Assembly: GCF_001758365.1 (NCBI RefSeq)
Contig: NZ_LZFO01000022.1
Span: 1-39,652, forward strand
Direction of reading: 5' to 3'
Source of the DNA: Clostridium acetireducens DSM 10703
Lineage (GTDB): Bacteria > Bacillota > Clostridia > Clostridiales > Clostridiaceae
DNA: 39,652 nucleotides
Below are positions 8,351 to 17,020 of this stretch, piece by piece. The notes beneath the pieces were generated by a model that was given only the letters and a program-made list of their open reading frames with translations, was not told the DNA's origin and did not search any database. How positions within the stretch are numbered: position 1 is the stretch's first letter; the number at the start of each line of letters is the position of its first letter. Both the position numbers and the translations under genes were made by a program.

Positions 8351-9841
8351 TTACTCTACATTTATATAAACTGCATCTTCCTTTTTAACAACTTTTATAT
8401 ACTCTACATTAGGATCTTCTGTACCTTGAACGTATAAACCAGCATCTTTAAGTTGTTTTATATAATTTACTATTTCTTTAGTTATAAGTTCTCCAGGACA
8501 AAGTACTGGAATTCCAGGAGGATAAGCCATTAAGAATTCTCCACTTATCATTCCTACACTATCTTTTAGTGAAATAGCAGTTTTTTGACTATTAAAGGCC
8601 TCTCGTGGAATTAAAATTTGTTTTGGTATAGAAGGCATATCAATAAAATCAGGTTTTTTATTACCTTTTCCGTATAAATCTTCACTTATCGCTTTTAAAG
8701 CTTTTATTAATGCATCAATATTTTCTTTTGTATCTCCAAAAGAACCTACTGCTAATACATTATATAAATCTGAAAGTTCCATTTGTATATGGTATTTTTC
8801 TGATAAAATCATATCTAATTTGTATCCAGTTATGCCTAAGTCTCTACAAGTTATAGTTATTTTTGTAGGGTCTAAGGCATATACTCCAGGATTATTTAAT
8901 ATTTCTTTACCGAAACAGTAAAATCCAGGGATTTTATTTATTTCTTCTCTAGCATAATTAGATAAATTTATAGCTTTATCTAAAAGCTCTTTTCCATGAA
9001 GTGCTATTTGTCTTCTGGCACAGTCTAGAGAAGCCATTAATATATATGAAGGTGATGTAGTTTGTAGTATACTTAATATTTGTTGAACCCTATTAACATC
9101 TATATATTTAGATTTAACTTGTAGTAAAGAACATTGAGTTAATGCTCCTATTATTTTATGAGTGCTTTGAGAACACATATCTGCTCCAGCTTTCATAGCA
9201 GACATAGGTAATTTATCATTAAAACCAAGATGTGGACCATGAGCTTCATCCACGATTAAAGGTATATCATAACTATGAACAATATCTGCTATTTTCTTTA
9301 TATTGGTGGCTACTCCATAATAAGTAGGATTTATTATTAAAACTGCTTTAGCATCTGGATTATTTTTTAAGGTTTTTTCTACTGTTTCAGGTGTAACACC
9401 GTGAGCAATTCCAACAGTTTTATCTAATTCCGGTTGCATATAAACTGGAATAGCTCCACTTAATATTATTCCAGCAGTAACAGATTTGTGAACATTTCTA
9501 GGGACTATAATTTTATCTCCAGCATTTGCTACAGACATAATCATTGTTTGTATAGCACCTGATGTGCCATGAATTGAAAAAAAAGCAGCATCTGAGCCAT
9601 AAACATCTGCAGCTAATTCTTGGGCTTTTTTAATTGGACCTGTAGGATGATGCAATGAATCTACTAATTTAAATACTGTAACATCGATTTTAAATGCATT
9701 TTCACCTATAAAATTTTTAAATTCTTTATCCATTCCTATGCCTTTTTTATGACCTGGAACATGAAAAGGAATAGTATCTCTATTTACATATTCCATTAAT
9801 GCATCAAATAAAGGAGTTTCATTTTGATTTAATTTGTACAC
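8351..9841 (-). CDS. Orn/Lys/Arg decarboxylase-family PLP enzyme (SpeA-like)
   Basis: This is a 496-aa fold-type-I PLP enzyme of the short Orn/Lys/Arg decarboxylase group, close in length to Bacillus SpeA (about 490 aa) and lacking the N-terminal wing domain of the large enterobacterial enzymes. Visible are the opening TPLFDALMEYV, then IPFHVPGHKKG, SIHGTSGAIQ, VDEAHGPHLGF, and STHKIIGAL with the likely PLP lysine K229. The C-terminal domain contains YPPGIPVLCPGE. It would decarboxylate a basic amino acid for polyamine synthesis or acid resistance; arginine versus lysine versus ornithine cannot be settled. I chose the GTG at 9841 (VYKLNQNE) because AGAAGGTG precedes it and because the upstream in-frame ATG at 9958 falls in the -35 box of the predicted promoter. 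It is convergent with the 275-aa gene and transcribed alone. Confidence 0.88.
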   Translation of the reverse strand: MYKLNQNETPLFDALMEYVNRDTIPFHVPGHKKGIGMDKEFKNFIGENAFKIDVTVFKLVDSLHHPTGPIKKAQELAADVYGSDAAFFSIHGTSGAIQTMIMSVANAGDKIIVPRNVHKSVTAGIILSGAIPVYMQPELDKTVGIAHGVTPETVEKTLKNNPDAKAVLIINPTYYGVATNIKKIADIVHSYDIPLIVDEAHGPHLGFNDKLPMSAMKAGADMCSQSTHKIIGALTQCSLLQVKSKYIDVNRVQQILSILQTTSPSYILMASLDCARRQIALHGKELLDKAINLSNYAREEINKIPGFYCFGKEILNNPGVYALDPTKITITCRDLGITGYKLDMILSEKYHIQMELSDLYNVLAVGSFGDTKENIDALIKALKAISEDLYGKGNKKPDFIDMPSIPKQILIPREAFNSQKTAISLKDSVGMISGEFLMAYPPGIPVLCPGELITKEIVNYIKQLKDAGLYVQGTEDPNVEYIKVVKKEDAVYINVE

Positions 9842-10154
9842 CTTGATAAAGCACCTTCTTTCAAATAAATATTCACATAAACCCTTGAAAATCAAAGGCT
9901 TTAAAGAATTGACAATGCAAAACAATATCATTATAAAGTATATGGAAACTAAATGCAATAAAAATAAATAGTTTAATTATAAAGAATAGTAAATATTATC
10001 TCTAATAATTAAAATACAGTAGTTTTTATATATTTTATGTAATTATATAAATATTTATTAAAACTAATGTATTTATTTTTGTTTTTAATTTTTCTAATAA
10101 AATATGTATATTTTATTCTTTCTATGTAAATAATACCTACCAGGAGGGATAATA
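9842..10154. other. Intergenic region between divergent genes
   Basis: This 313-base stretch separates the minus-strand decarboxylase from the plus-strand bL25 gene. It holds the decarboxylase leader and promoter (9930-9958). The right half is almost pure A+T. It must contain the bL25 promoter, but I cannot pick one convincing -35/-10 pair. An AGGAGGGAT ribosome site lies at its right end. No gene, RNA or repeat is visible. Confidence 0.6.
9930..9958 (-). promoter_or_regulatory. Predicted sigma-A promoter for the decarboxylase gene
   Basis: Read on the minus strand: TTGCAT (9958-9953), a 17-base spacer and TATAAT (9935-9930). The predicted transcript starts near 9923, leaving an 80-base leader before the GTG at 9841. 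Confidence 0.7.
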
Positions 10155-10736
10155 ATGGAAAATTTAGTATGCAATGAAAGAAAACAATCTGGTAAAAAAG
10201 TAAGAAAAAATGGAAATATACCAGGTGTTATTTATGGAAAGAATATGAATAATTTGTTATTTGAAATATCAGAAATGGAATTAAATAGAGAGATTAAAAA
10301 AAACGGAGAGCATGGTATAGTTAATATAAATTTAAATAATAAAAATTATAAAACTATTATAAAAGAGGTTCAAAGACATCCAATAACTCATGAAATAATA
10401 CATTTAGATTTAGAAAATTTACATGGAAATGATAAAGTACAATTAGAAATACCTTTAGTATTTAATGGAGAGGAAAATATAATAAAAAAAGGAGCAGTTG
10501 TTCAAAAAGAAAAAGATAATATTTTAGTTAAATGTTCTGGTAATAAAATACCTAATGCTTTTTTTGTGGATGTTTCCAATTTGAAAGTAGGAGATGCATA
10601 TAGAATATCAGATATAGAAGCATCAAAAGATATATTTTTTATGGAAGATATAGATACGCTAATAGCTTCAATAGTCCAAGGAAATTATAAAAAAGATACA
10701 GAAGATGAAGAAGAATCAGAAGATATAGAGGATTAA
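10155..10736 (+). CDS. rplY: 50S ribosomal protein bL25, long Ctc form
   Basis: This 193-aa protein is bL25 of the Ctc/TL5 type. An N-terminal 5S rRNA-binding domain (about 1-90) has RKNGNIPGVIYGKN and ends with HPITHEIIHLDL. A C-terminal beta domain (about 95-180) includes VPLVF-like IPLVFNG and a KVGDAYRISDIE segment, followed by an acidic tail (DTEDEEESEDIED). bL25 binds 5S rRNA in the large subunit; the long form is called a general stress protein in Bacillus. The ATG at 10155 has a strong AGGAGGG site. It is flanked by a long divergent region and a strong terminator, so it is a single-gene unit, away from other ribosomal genes as usual for this family. Confidence 0.93.
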   Translation: MENLVCNERKQSGKKVRKNGNIPGVIYGKNMNNLLFEISEMELNREIKKNGEHGIVNINLNNKNYKTIIKEVQRHPITHEIIHLDLENLHGNDKVQLEIPLVFNGEENIIKKGAVVQKEKDNILVKCSGNKIPNAFFVDVSNLKVGDAYRISDIEASKDIFFMEDIDTLIASIVQGNYKKDTEDEEESEDIED

Positions 10737-10739
10737 TAA

Positions 10740-10798
10740 AAAAGGCTATCTTCTAAAAAATATTATTTAAACATATTTTTTAGAGATAGCTTTTTTTT
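10740..10798 (+). terminator. Rho-independent terminator after bL25
   Basis: GCTATCTTCTAAAAAATA (from 10745) pairs with TATTTTTTAGAGATAGC (10774-10790) with one bulged base, followed by a run of eight T. Confidence 0.88.
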
Positions 10799-10833
10799 AT
10801 AAAATTTATATTTAAAATATATAATAAAATAGG

Positions 10834-10861
10834 TTTTGATTATGCATTTTTATAGTATAAT
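10834..10861 (+). promoter_or_regulatory. Predicted promoter for the phosphoglucomutase gene
   Basis: TTTTGA (10834-10839), a 16-base spacer and TATAAT (10856-10861), 37 bases before the ATG at 10899. It overlaps an in-frame upstream ATG at 10836, which makes that start unlikely. Confidence 0.55.
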
Positions 10862-10898
10862 AAGGTTATGTAAAATATTAGGATTGAGGAGGCCTAAA

Positions 10899-12641
10899 AT
10901 GAATTATTTACAAAAATATAATTTATGGGTAGATTCAGATTTAATAGATAGTTCCACTAAAGAAGAATTAAAAAGAATAGAAGATTTAGAAGAAATAGAA
11001 GATAGGTTTTATAAAGACTTGGAATTTGGAACAGGAGGTCTTAGAGGTGTAATAGGAGCAGGTACTAATAGAATGAATATATATACTGTAGGTAAAGCCA
11101 CTGAAGGATTAGCAAGATATTTATTAAATAAATATTCTGAAGAAAATGTTTCTGTTACAATAGCTTATGATTCTAGAATAATGTCTAAAGAATTTGCAGA
11201 AACTGCGGCTAAGGTATTGTGTGCTAATGGTATAAGTGTTAATTTATTTGAATCTTTAAGACCTACACCTATGCTTTCTTATGCAGTTAGGTATTTAAAG
11301 AGTAAAGCAGGAATAGTTATAACTGCTTCTCATAATCCTAAAGAATACAATGGATATAAAGTATATGGAGAAGATGGTGGACAGGTAACAGATAATGGGG
11401 CTAAGGAAATACTATCCTTTATTAAAGAAATAAAAGATTTTAGTAACATAAAAACTATGGAACTAAAAAATGCTTCAGAACTTGGATATTTAAATATTAT
11501 TGGAGAAGAATTAGACAAAAGTTATATAGAAAAAGTTAAAAATTTATGCATAAGACAAGAATTTATAAAACACAATGCTAAAGATTTAAAGATTATATAT
11601 ACTCCTTTGCATGGTGCAGGAAATATTCCAATTAGAAGAGTTTTAAAGGAATTAGGCTATGAGAATGTTACAGTAGTAAAACAGCAGGAATTGCCTGATG
11701 GAAATTTTCCAACAACATCCTATCCTAATCCTGAAAATCCTGAAGTATTTGAAATAGCTCTTAATATGGCAAAGGATATAAAACCAGATATAATATTTGG
11801 TACGGATCCAGATTGTGATAGAATAGGTGTAGTAGTAAAAAATAAAAATGGAGAATATAAAGTTTTAACAGGTAATGAAGTAGGAGTACTTTTAACAGAA
11901 TATATATTGTATTCATTGAAGGAAAAAAATTTACTTCCTAATAATGGCGTAGTAATTAAAACCATAGTTACTACAGATATTACTAAAAAAATTACAGATA
12001 ACTATGCTGTAGAGCTTATGGAAGTATTAACTGGATTTAAATACATAGGAGAAAAAATAAAGGAATTTGAAAAAAAGGGAAATAAAAAGTATATATTTGG
12101 ATTTGAAGAAAGCTATGGATATTTAGCAGGAGATTTTGTAAGGGATAAAGATGCTGTTATTGCTTCTGCATTGATATGTGAAATGGCATTGTATTATAAA
12201 AGCAAAGGTTTTAGTTTATATGATGCTCTTATAAATTTATATAATAAATATGGATTCCCTAGTGAAAAGTTGTTTTCCATAGAATTAAAAGGAAAAGAAG
12301 GAAGACAAAAAATAGAAAATATTCTTGATTATTTAAGACATTCCATGAGATCTACTTTAGAAGGAATTAAAATTGTAAAGAAAATAGATTATAAGCTGGG
12401 AATAGAAAAGGATATATTTAATATAAATGAAAAAAGCATAGAATTTCCTAAGTCTAATGCATTAAAATTTATATTAGAAGATAATTCTTGGTTTGTTATA
12501 AGACCATCTGGAACAGAACCTAAATTAAAAATTTATTTATCAGTTATAAGTGATAGTGAAGAAGGAACAAAATGTAAAATGGATAAATTTATAAAAAGTG
12601 TAAAGGAAGTAATTAAATCTGCGTATAACAGTTATCAATAA
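10899..12641 (+). CDS. pgcA: Phosphoglucomutase / phospho-sugar mutase
   Basis: This 580-aa alpha-D-phosphohexomutase interconverts glucose-6-phosphate and glucose-1-phosphate. The four family sites are all present: FGTGGLRG near the N-terminus, the phosphoserine loop TASHNP (S144), the Mg site GTDPDCDR (D303, D305, D307), the sugar loop GFEESYGY (from 401), and the phosphate loop RPSGTEPK (from 535). Length matches Bacillus PgcA. ATG 10899 (MNYLQKYNLW) follows GAGGAGG with good spacing; an in-frame ATG at 10836 lies inside the predicted promoter. The gene ends in a terminator and is followed by a TPR gene and galU, which would use the glucose-1-phosphate, so it feeds UDP-glucose to envelope glycans. 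Function is sure; preference for glucose over mannose is inferred. Confidence 0.92.
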   Translation: MNYLQKYNLWVDSDLIDSSTKEELKRIEDLEEIEDRFYKDLEFGTGGLRGVIGAGTNRMNIYTVGKATEGLARYLLNKYSEENVSVTIAYDSRIMSKEFAETAAKVLCANGISVNLFESLRPTPMLSYAVRYLKSKAGIVITASHNPKEYNGYKVYGEDGGQVTDNGAKEILSFIKEIKDFSNIKTMELKNASELGYLNIIGEELDKSYIEKVKNLCIRQEFIKHNAKDLKIIYTPLHGAGNIPIRRVLKELGYENVTVVKQQELPDGNFPTTSYPNPENPEVFEIALNMAKDIKPDIIFGTDPDCDRIGVVVKNKNGEYKVLTGNEVGVLLTEYILYSLKEKNLLPNNGVVIKTIVTTDITKKITDNYAVELMEVLTGFKYIGEKIKEFEKKGNKKYIFGFEESYGYLAGDFVRDKDAVIASALICEMALYYKSKGFSLYDALINLYNKYGFPSEKLFSIELKGKEGRQKIENILDYLRHSMRSTLEGIKIVKKIDYKLGIEKDIFNINEKSIEFPKSNALKFILEDNSWFVIRPSGTEPKLKIYLSVISDSEEGTKCKMDKFIKSVKEVIKSAYNSYQ

Positions 12642-12700
12642 AAATTAACCTGTTGTGATTAATGTAGACACTAAAATCTACAAGCATAACAGGTTAATTT
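12642..12700 (+). terminator. Rho-independent terminator after the phosphoglucomutase gene
   Basis: AAATTAACCTGTTGTG (12642-12657) pairs with CATAACAGGTTAATTT (12685-12700), one G-T pair included. A second inner stem, GTAGA/TCTAC, sits inside the loop. Confidence 0.8.
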
Positions 12701-12734
12701 ATTAAAAAAATTATTTTATTAGGTGGTGATATTT

Positions 12735-13805
12735 TTGGATATTAAATCTTATTTTAATGAAAAATTATCTAAAGTTTTATTTTTAGAATTTACTCCAGAA
12801 AGAATAAAAAAGCTATTTAATGCAAGTATAGAGGAAAAAATATATGTACCATTAAGGTCTTCAGATATGTTGAATGAAATTAAAAATAAAAATAATTTAG
12901 ATGAAATACCTATAGCATATTTTATAGAAGGCATTTTTTTTGTTATAGGGGCAGATAAAAATTTTAAATATGTTGATAAATATAAAAAAATAATTCTTGC
13001 AAGAAAAGAAAATACTAAATTTATAAAAGGAAAAATATTTGAAAATATAAAAAATAAAAATTATGAAGAAGCATATATATTATTAAAAGGATTATTAAAT
13101 GTAGAAAAGTCTAAAGAAAATTTTAACAAATTAATTATGCTTTGTGATAATTTAAGACAAAAAGATAGTATGTATAAAGATGAAGAAAAAGATATAATAA
13201 ATTTGGGGAAAAGTATAGATAATTATGCTTTACCATATTTATATGAAGCTATATTGCAAAGGGAAGAGGGAAAGTATGAAAAGGCTTTATTTAATATAGA
13301 CACATATATATTAAAAGGAGGAAAAGAAACTGCAGAAGTAATTGATATTAAGCAATCACTAGAAAGCATAGTAAGTTATGAAAAAGGGAAATCTTTAGTT
13401 AGCCATAATCCAGAAGAGGCTTTAAAAATATTAGTTCCATTGATGGATGAAATGGGAAATGATGCAAACCTAATTTATTTTATAGCAGTAGCTTATAGAA
13501 ATATTGAAAATTATGAAAAAGCAATATACTATTTAAATGAGGCTTTAAGTATAGATAGTAATATTGTAGAGATTTTTAATGAATTAGGAATAAATTATGC
13601 TTCTTTAGGTGATTTTAATAATGCTATATTGTATTTTAGAAAGGTATTTGAAGTTACTAAATCTATTGAGGTATGTACAAATCTGGTAATGTGTTATTTA
13701 AATATAAATGATATTAATCAGTCTAAAATTCATTATGAAATTGCTAAAAAAATTAATCCCAAAGATGAAGTGGTTATGCAGCTAAAAGAATTTTTTGAAA
13801 AATAG
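12735..13805 (+). CDS. Tetratricopeptide-repeat protein
   Basis: This 356-aa protein has TPR-like repeats, clearest in the C-terminal half: NLIYFIAVAYRNIENYEKAI, then the EIFNELGINYASLGDFNNAI repeat with its typical Gly/Tyr/Ala spacing, and a further repeat around NINDINQSKIHYEIAKKINP. The N-terminal 100 residues show no repeats. TPR proteins scaffold other proteins; no partner can be named. There is no signal peptide or membrane span, so it is probably cytoplasmic. AGGTGGTG at 12721-12728 fits TTG 12735 best; the GTG codons at 12723 and 12726 lie inside that ribosome site. It sits between the mutase and galU, with terminators isolating it on the 5' side. Confidence 0.8.
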   Translation: MDIKSYFNEKLSKVLFLEFTPERIKKLFNASIEEKIYVPLRSSDMLNEIKNKNNLDEIPIAYFIEGIFFVIGADKNFKYVDKYKKIILARKENTKFIKGKIFENIKNKNYEEAYILLKGLLNVEKSKENFNKLIMLCDNLRQKDSMYKDEEKDIINLGKSIDNYALPYLYEAILQREEGKYEKALFNIDTYILKGGKETAEVIDIKQSLESIVSYEKGKSLVSHNPEEALKILVPLMDEMGNDANLIYFIAVAYRNIENYEKAIYYLNEALSIDSNIVEIFNELGINYASLGDFNNAILYFRKVFEVTKSIEVCTNLVMCYLNINDINQSKIHYEIAKKINPKDEVVMQLKEFFEK

Positions 13806-13932
13806 ATTATCTTAAGAATATATTTTAATGCATTTGCAAACCATATATATTAGCATGTTTAATTTTGTATTTTATTATGTATTTCAGTTAGTATACATAT
13901 ATAAATTATAAAGTTAGAAGGGAGAATGTTTT

Positions 13933-14835
13933 ATGAAAGTTAAGAAGGCTATAATTCCAGCAGCAGGCTTAGGAACAAGGTTTTTACCTGCTACAAAAGC
14001 TCAGCCTAAAGAAATGCTTCCTATTGTAGATAAACCTACAATACAATATATAGTAGAAGAAGCAGTTGCATCTGGAATAGAACAAATATTGATAATTACA
14101 GGTAGAAATAAAAGAGCTATAGAAGATCATTTTGATAAATCAGTAGAATTAGAAAATGAGCTAGAATGTCAGGGGAAAAAACAATTACTAGAAGTTGTAA
14201 AAAAAATATCTAATATGGTAGATATATATTATATAAGACAAAAAGAACCTAAGGGGCTAGGTCATGCTATAAGTTGTGCTAGAACTTTTGTAGGCAAGGA
14301 ACCTTTTGCTGTTATGTTAGGTGATGATGTAGTTGACAGTGAGAAACCTTGTTTAAAACAATTAATGGACTGTTATAATGAATATAAAACATCTATAATA
14401 GGTGTACAACAAGTACCTAAAGATGATGTGTATAAATATGGAATAATAAATGCTATGCACATAGAAGGAGGAGTATACAAAGTTAAGGATTTAGTTGAAA
14501 AACCTAAAATCCAGGAGGCACCTTCTAACATAGCTATATTAGGAAGATATATAATAACTCCTGCAATATTTGATATATTAGAAAATACTAAGCCAGGAAA
14601 AGGAGGAGAAATACAGTTAACAGATGCTTTAAAAATTTTAATGGAGTTAGAAGCAATTTATGCGTATAATTTTGAAGGAAGAAGATATGATGTAGGAGAT
14701 AAATTAGGATTTTTAAAAGCTACTGTAGAGTTTGCGTTAAAAAGAAAAGATTTACAAAAATCTTTTGTAGAATATTTATTATATATAAAAGATAGTGATA
14801 TTTTTAAAGAAGTGTACAATAATGTTGTTAAATAA
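13933..14835 (+). CDS. galU: UTP-glucose-1-phosphate uridylyltransferase
   Basis: This 300-aa enzyme makes UDP-glucose from UTP and glucose-1-phosphate. The nucleotide-binding start [17 protein letters not shown] (residues 7-23), [10 protein letters not shown], the metal site LGDDVV (D131, D132), VEKP, and [10 protein letters not shown] near the C-terminal third are all present, and the length is standard for bacterial GalU. The ATG at 13933 follows AAGGGAG with an 8-base gap. It is placed between phosphoglucomutase (upstream) and the polysaccharide locus (downstream), and is followed by a 56-base palindromic terminator, so it is not cotranscribed with the locus. UDP-glucose is expected for glycolipids or cell-wall polymers. 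Confidence 0.96.
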   Translation: MKVKKAIIPAAGLGTRFLPATKAQPKEMLPIVDKPTIQYIVEEAVASGIEQILIITGRNKRAIEDHFDKSVELENELECQGKKQLLEVVKKISNMVDIYYIRQKEPKGLGHAISCARTFVGKEPFAVMLGDDVVDSEKPCLKQLMDCYNEYKTSIIGVQQVPKDDVYKYGIINAMHIEGGVYKVKDLVEKPKIQEAPSNIAILGRYIITPAIFDILENTKPGKGGEIQLTDALKILMELEAIYAYNFEGRRYDVGDKLGFLKATVEFALKRKDLQKSFVEYLLYIKDSDIFKEVYNNVVK

Positions 14836-14870
14836 ATCAGGTAAAATATATTGAATTAATTACAATTTAA

Positions 14871-14926
14871 AAAAATACATAAAAAAGAATATAATTTATA
14901 AATTATATTCTTTTTTATGTATTTTT
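14871..14926. terminator. 56-base perfect palindrome, terminator after galU
   Basis: Two 28-base arms (14871-14898 and 14899-14926) are exact reverse complements with no unpaired loop. The ends are A and T runs, so it could stop transcription in either direction. Confidence 0.75.
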
Positions 14927-15152
14927 ATTTAATTTATTTATAATAATAAATTATAATATACAAAAAAGTATTAATATAAAGTATATAGTGTATAATTGCC
15001 ACTTAATATATTTTAGATTATAATGTATTTATCATGAGTAATTATTTAAAAAATATTGATTAATTTTTTTTATGATGTAAAATAAATAAAGGAAGTTTTA
15101 AGATTGTAAATAGTATTATTTTAATAATAAATTTGTTCAGGATGTGGTAATT
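14927..15152. other. Leader region of the polysaccharide locus
   Basis: Together with the preceding palindrome, just over 300 bases lie between galU and the dehydratase. It is extremely A+T rich. A good -10 (TATAAT, 14991-14996) is visible, but no matching -35. No open frame, RNA-like fold or repeat stands out after the palindrome. The promoter of the polysaccharide locus should be here. Confidence 0.45.
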
Positions 15153-16997
15153 ATGCAAAAAGATAAAAAGCTTGTAATATATGATATAATTTTTGTCATA
15201 TTTTCTTTGTACTTAGCATTATTATTAAGTTTAAATTTTAGTATATCACAAGAATATATGAAATTTTTTCAGTTGTCTATAATTCCTGTAATAATTATAG
15301 TTTTAATTTTTAACAAATTATTTAATTTATATAATAGTATATGGAAGTATGCATCTGTAGAAGAATTACTTTCAATAATATACTCATTATCTTTATCAAA
15401 TATAGTATTTATATTATATAGTTATCTTATAACCTATAGATTATTTGAAAATAGATATTATAGGTTTCCTTTTACTGCACATATTATATTTTGGATTTTA
15501 TCAGTAGTTTCTTTAGGGGGAACTAGATTTATATTAAGAATTATAGAAAATCAAGAAGGATATAAATATTCAAAAGGTAAGTGTAAAAATTTACTTATAA
15601 TTGGAGCAGGAGATGCAGCAGCATTATTAATAAAAGAAATAAAAAAGTCCAATAATTTAAATTATAATATTATTGGATTAATAGATGATGATAAATCTAA
15701 AAAAGGTAAATTAATAAGTGGCGTAAAAGTACTAGGAGGAAGAGAAAGGATAATAGAAATATGCAATCAAAAGCACATAGAAGAAATAATATTAGCAATA
15801 CCTTCAGCAGATGTAAAAATTAAAAGAGCAATTATTAATACATGTAAAAATACAAAATGTAAATTAAAGACTTTACCAGGAATTTATGAAATAATAGATG
15901 GAAAAGTAAATATTAGCAAATTAAGAGATGTAAATATAGAAGATTTACTAGGTAGAGAAGAAGTTAAGTTAAATAATGAAAATATAAATAAATACATTAA
16001 AGATAAAGTTATACTAGTAACTGGTGGAGGAGGATCTATAGGTTCAGAATTATGTAGACAAATATCTAAATTTAATCCTAAAAAACTTTTAATATTAGAT
16101 ATATATGAGAATAATGTATATGATGTACAAATGGAGCTAAATCATGATTATTATTATTTAAAAAAGGAAATTATTATAGCATCTATAAGAGATAAAGAAA
16201 AAATGGAGGAAATATTTGAAAAATACACACCAGATGTAGTGTTTCATGCAGCAGCTCACAAGCATGTTCCTTTAATGGAAGAAAATCCATCAGAAGCAGT
16301 TAAAAATAATATAATTGGAACATATTATATTTTAAAGTGTTGTGATAAGTATTCTGTAAAGAAATTTGTACAAATAAGTACGGATAAGGCTGTTAATCCT
16401 ACTAATATTATGGGAGCAACAAAAAGATTTTGTGAAATTATGGTTCAAGCTTTTGATAAAATTAGTAATACAGAATATGTTGCTGTTAGATTTGGTAATG
16501 TATTAGGAAGTAATGGTTCAGTTATTCCTTTATTTAAAAAGCAAATTTCTCATGGTGGACCTGTTACAGTAACTCATCCCGAAATAAATAGATTTTTTAT
16601 GACAATTCCAGAAGCTGCACAATTAGTAATTCAAGCTGGTGCTATAGCTAAAGGAGGAGAGATATTTGTACTAGATATGGGTGAACCAGTAAAAATAGTG
16701 GATTTAGCTAGGGATTTAATAAAATTATCTGGATTTAAGCCAGATGAAGATATAAAAATAAAATATACAGGATTAAGACCTGGTGAAAAACTATATGAAG
16801 AACCATTAATGGATGAGGTAGCTTTAACATCTACAGAACATGATAAAATATTTGTTGAAAGACCTAATAAATATGATATTAATTTTGTAGAAAGTTCCAT
16901 AGAAGAATTTAAAAAAGTAGCATATATGGATAAGGACAATATATTTAAATTAGTACAAAAAAAGGTGCCAACTTATAAGAAAAAAAGTTGTAATTAA
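15153..16997 (+). CDS. Membrane nucleotide-sugar 4,6-dehydratase (CapD/PglF/WbpM type)
   Basis: This 614-aa protein has four N-terminal membrane segments (about residues 10-125), then a first Rossmann-like domain (IIGAGDAA, from about 149) and a second, catalytic SDR domain with VTGGGGSIGSE (from 289), STDKAVNP and NIMGATK. The usual Tyr of YxxxK is Met (M420, K424), as is normal for the large membrane forms. These enzymes convert UDP-GlcNAc to UDP-2-acetamido-2,6-dideoxy-4-keto sugar, the start of many amino-sugar routes. I chose ATG 15153, with AGGATGTGG upstream, over GTG 15144. It is the first gene of the locus, 23 bases before the WbpE-like gene. The aminotransferase at 28753 is the likely partner. 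Substrate is inferred. Confidence 0.92.
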   Translation: MQKDKKLVIYDIIFVIFSLYLALLLSLNFSISQEYMKFFQLSIIPVIIIVLIFNKLFNLYNSIWKYASVEELLSIIYSLSLSNIVFILYSYLITYRLFENRYYRFPFTAHIIFWILSVVSLGGTRFILRIIENQEGYKYSKGKCKNLLIIGAGDAAALLIKEIKKSNNLNYNIIGLIDDDKSKKGKLISGVKVLGGRERIIEICNQKHIEEIILAIPSADVKIKRAIINTCKNTKCKLKTLPGIYEIIDGKVNISKLRDVNIEDLLGREEVKLNNENINKYIKDKVILVTGGGGSIGSELCRQISKFNPKKLLILDIYENNVYDVQMELNHDYYYLKKEIIIASIRDKEKMEEIFEKYTPDVVFHAAAHKHVPLMEENPSEAVKNNIIGTYYILKCCDKYSVKKFVQISTDKAVNPTNIMGATKRFCEIMVQAFDKISNTEYVAVRFGNVLGSNGSVIPLFKKQISHGGPVTVTHPEINRFFMTIPEAAQLVIQAGAIAKGGEIFVLDMGEPVKIVDLARDLIKLSGFKPDEDIKIKYTGLRPGEKLYEEPLMDEVALTSTEHDKIFVERPNKYDINFVESSIEEFKKVAYMDKDNIFKLVQKKVPTYKKKSCN

Positions 16998-17020
16998 TAT
17001 TTTGTAAGGAGATGTTATTA

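Noticed and set aside
9842-9958. Upstream extension of the decarboxylase to ATG 9958 (minus strand)
   Set aside because: That ATG lies inside the -35 box of a good promoter, has no ribosome site and would add 39 unconserved residues.
10155-10736. bL25 as part of a ribosomal-protein operon
   Set aside because: It has a strong terminator just downstream and a long divergent region upstream, with no other ribosomal gene nearby.
14871-14926. Long palindrome as a phage or element attachment site
   Set aside because: There is no integrase, no duplicated flank and it follows galU exactly where a terminator is expected.
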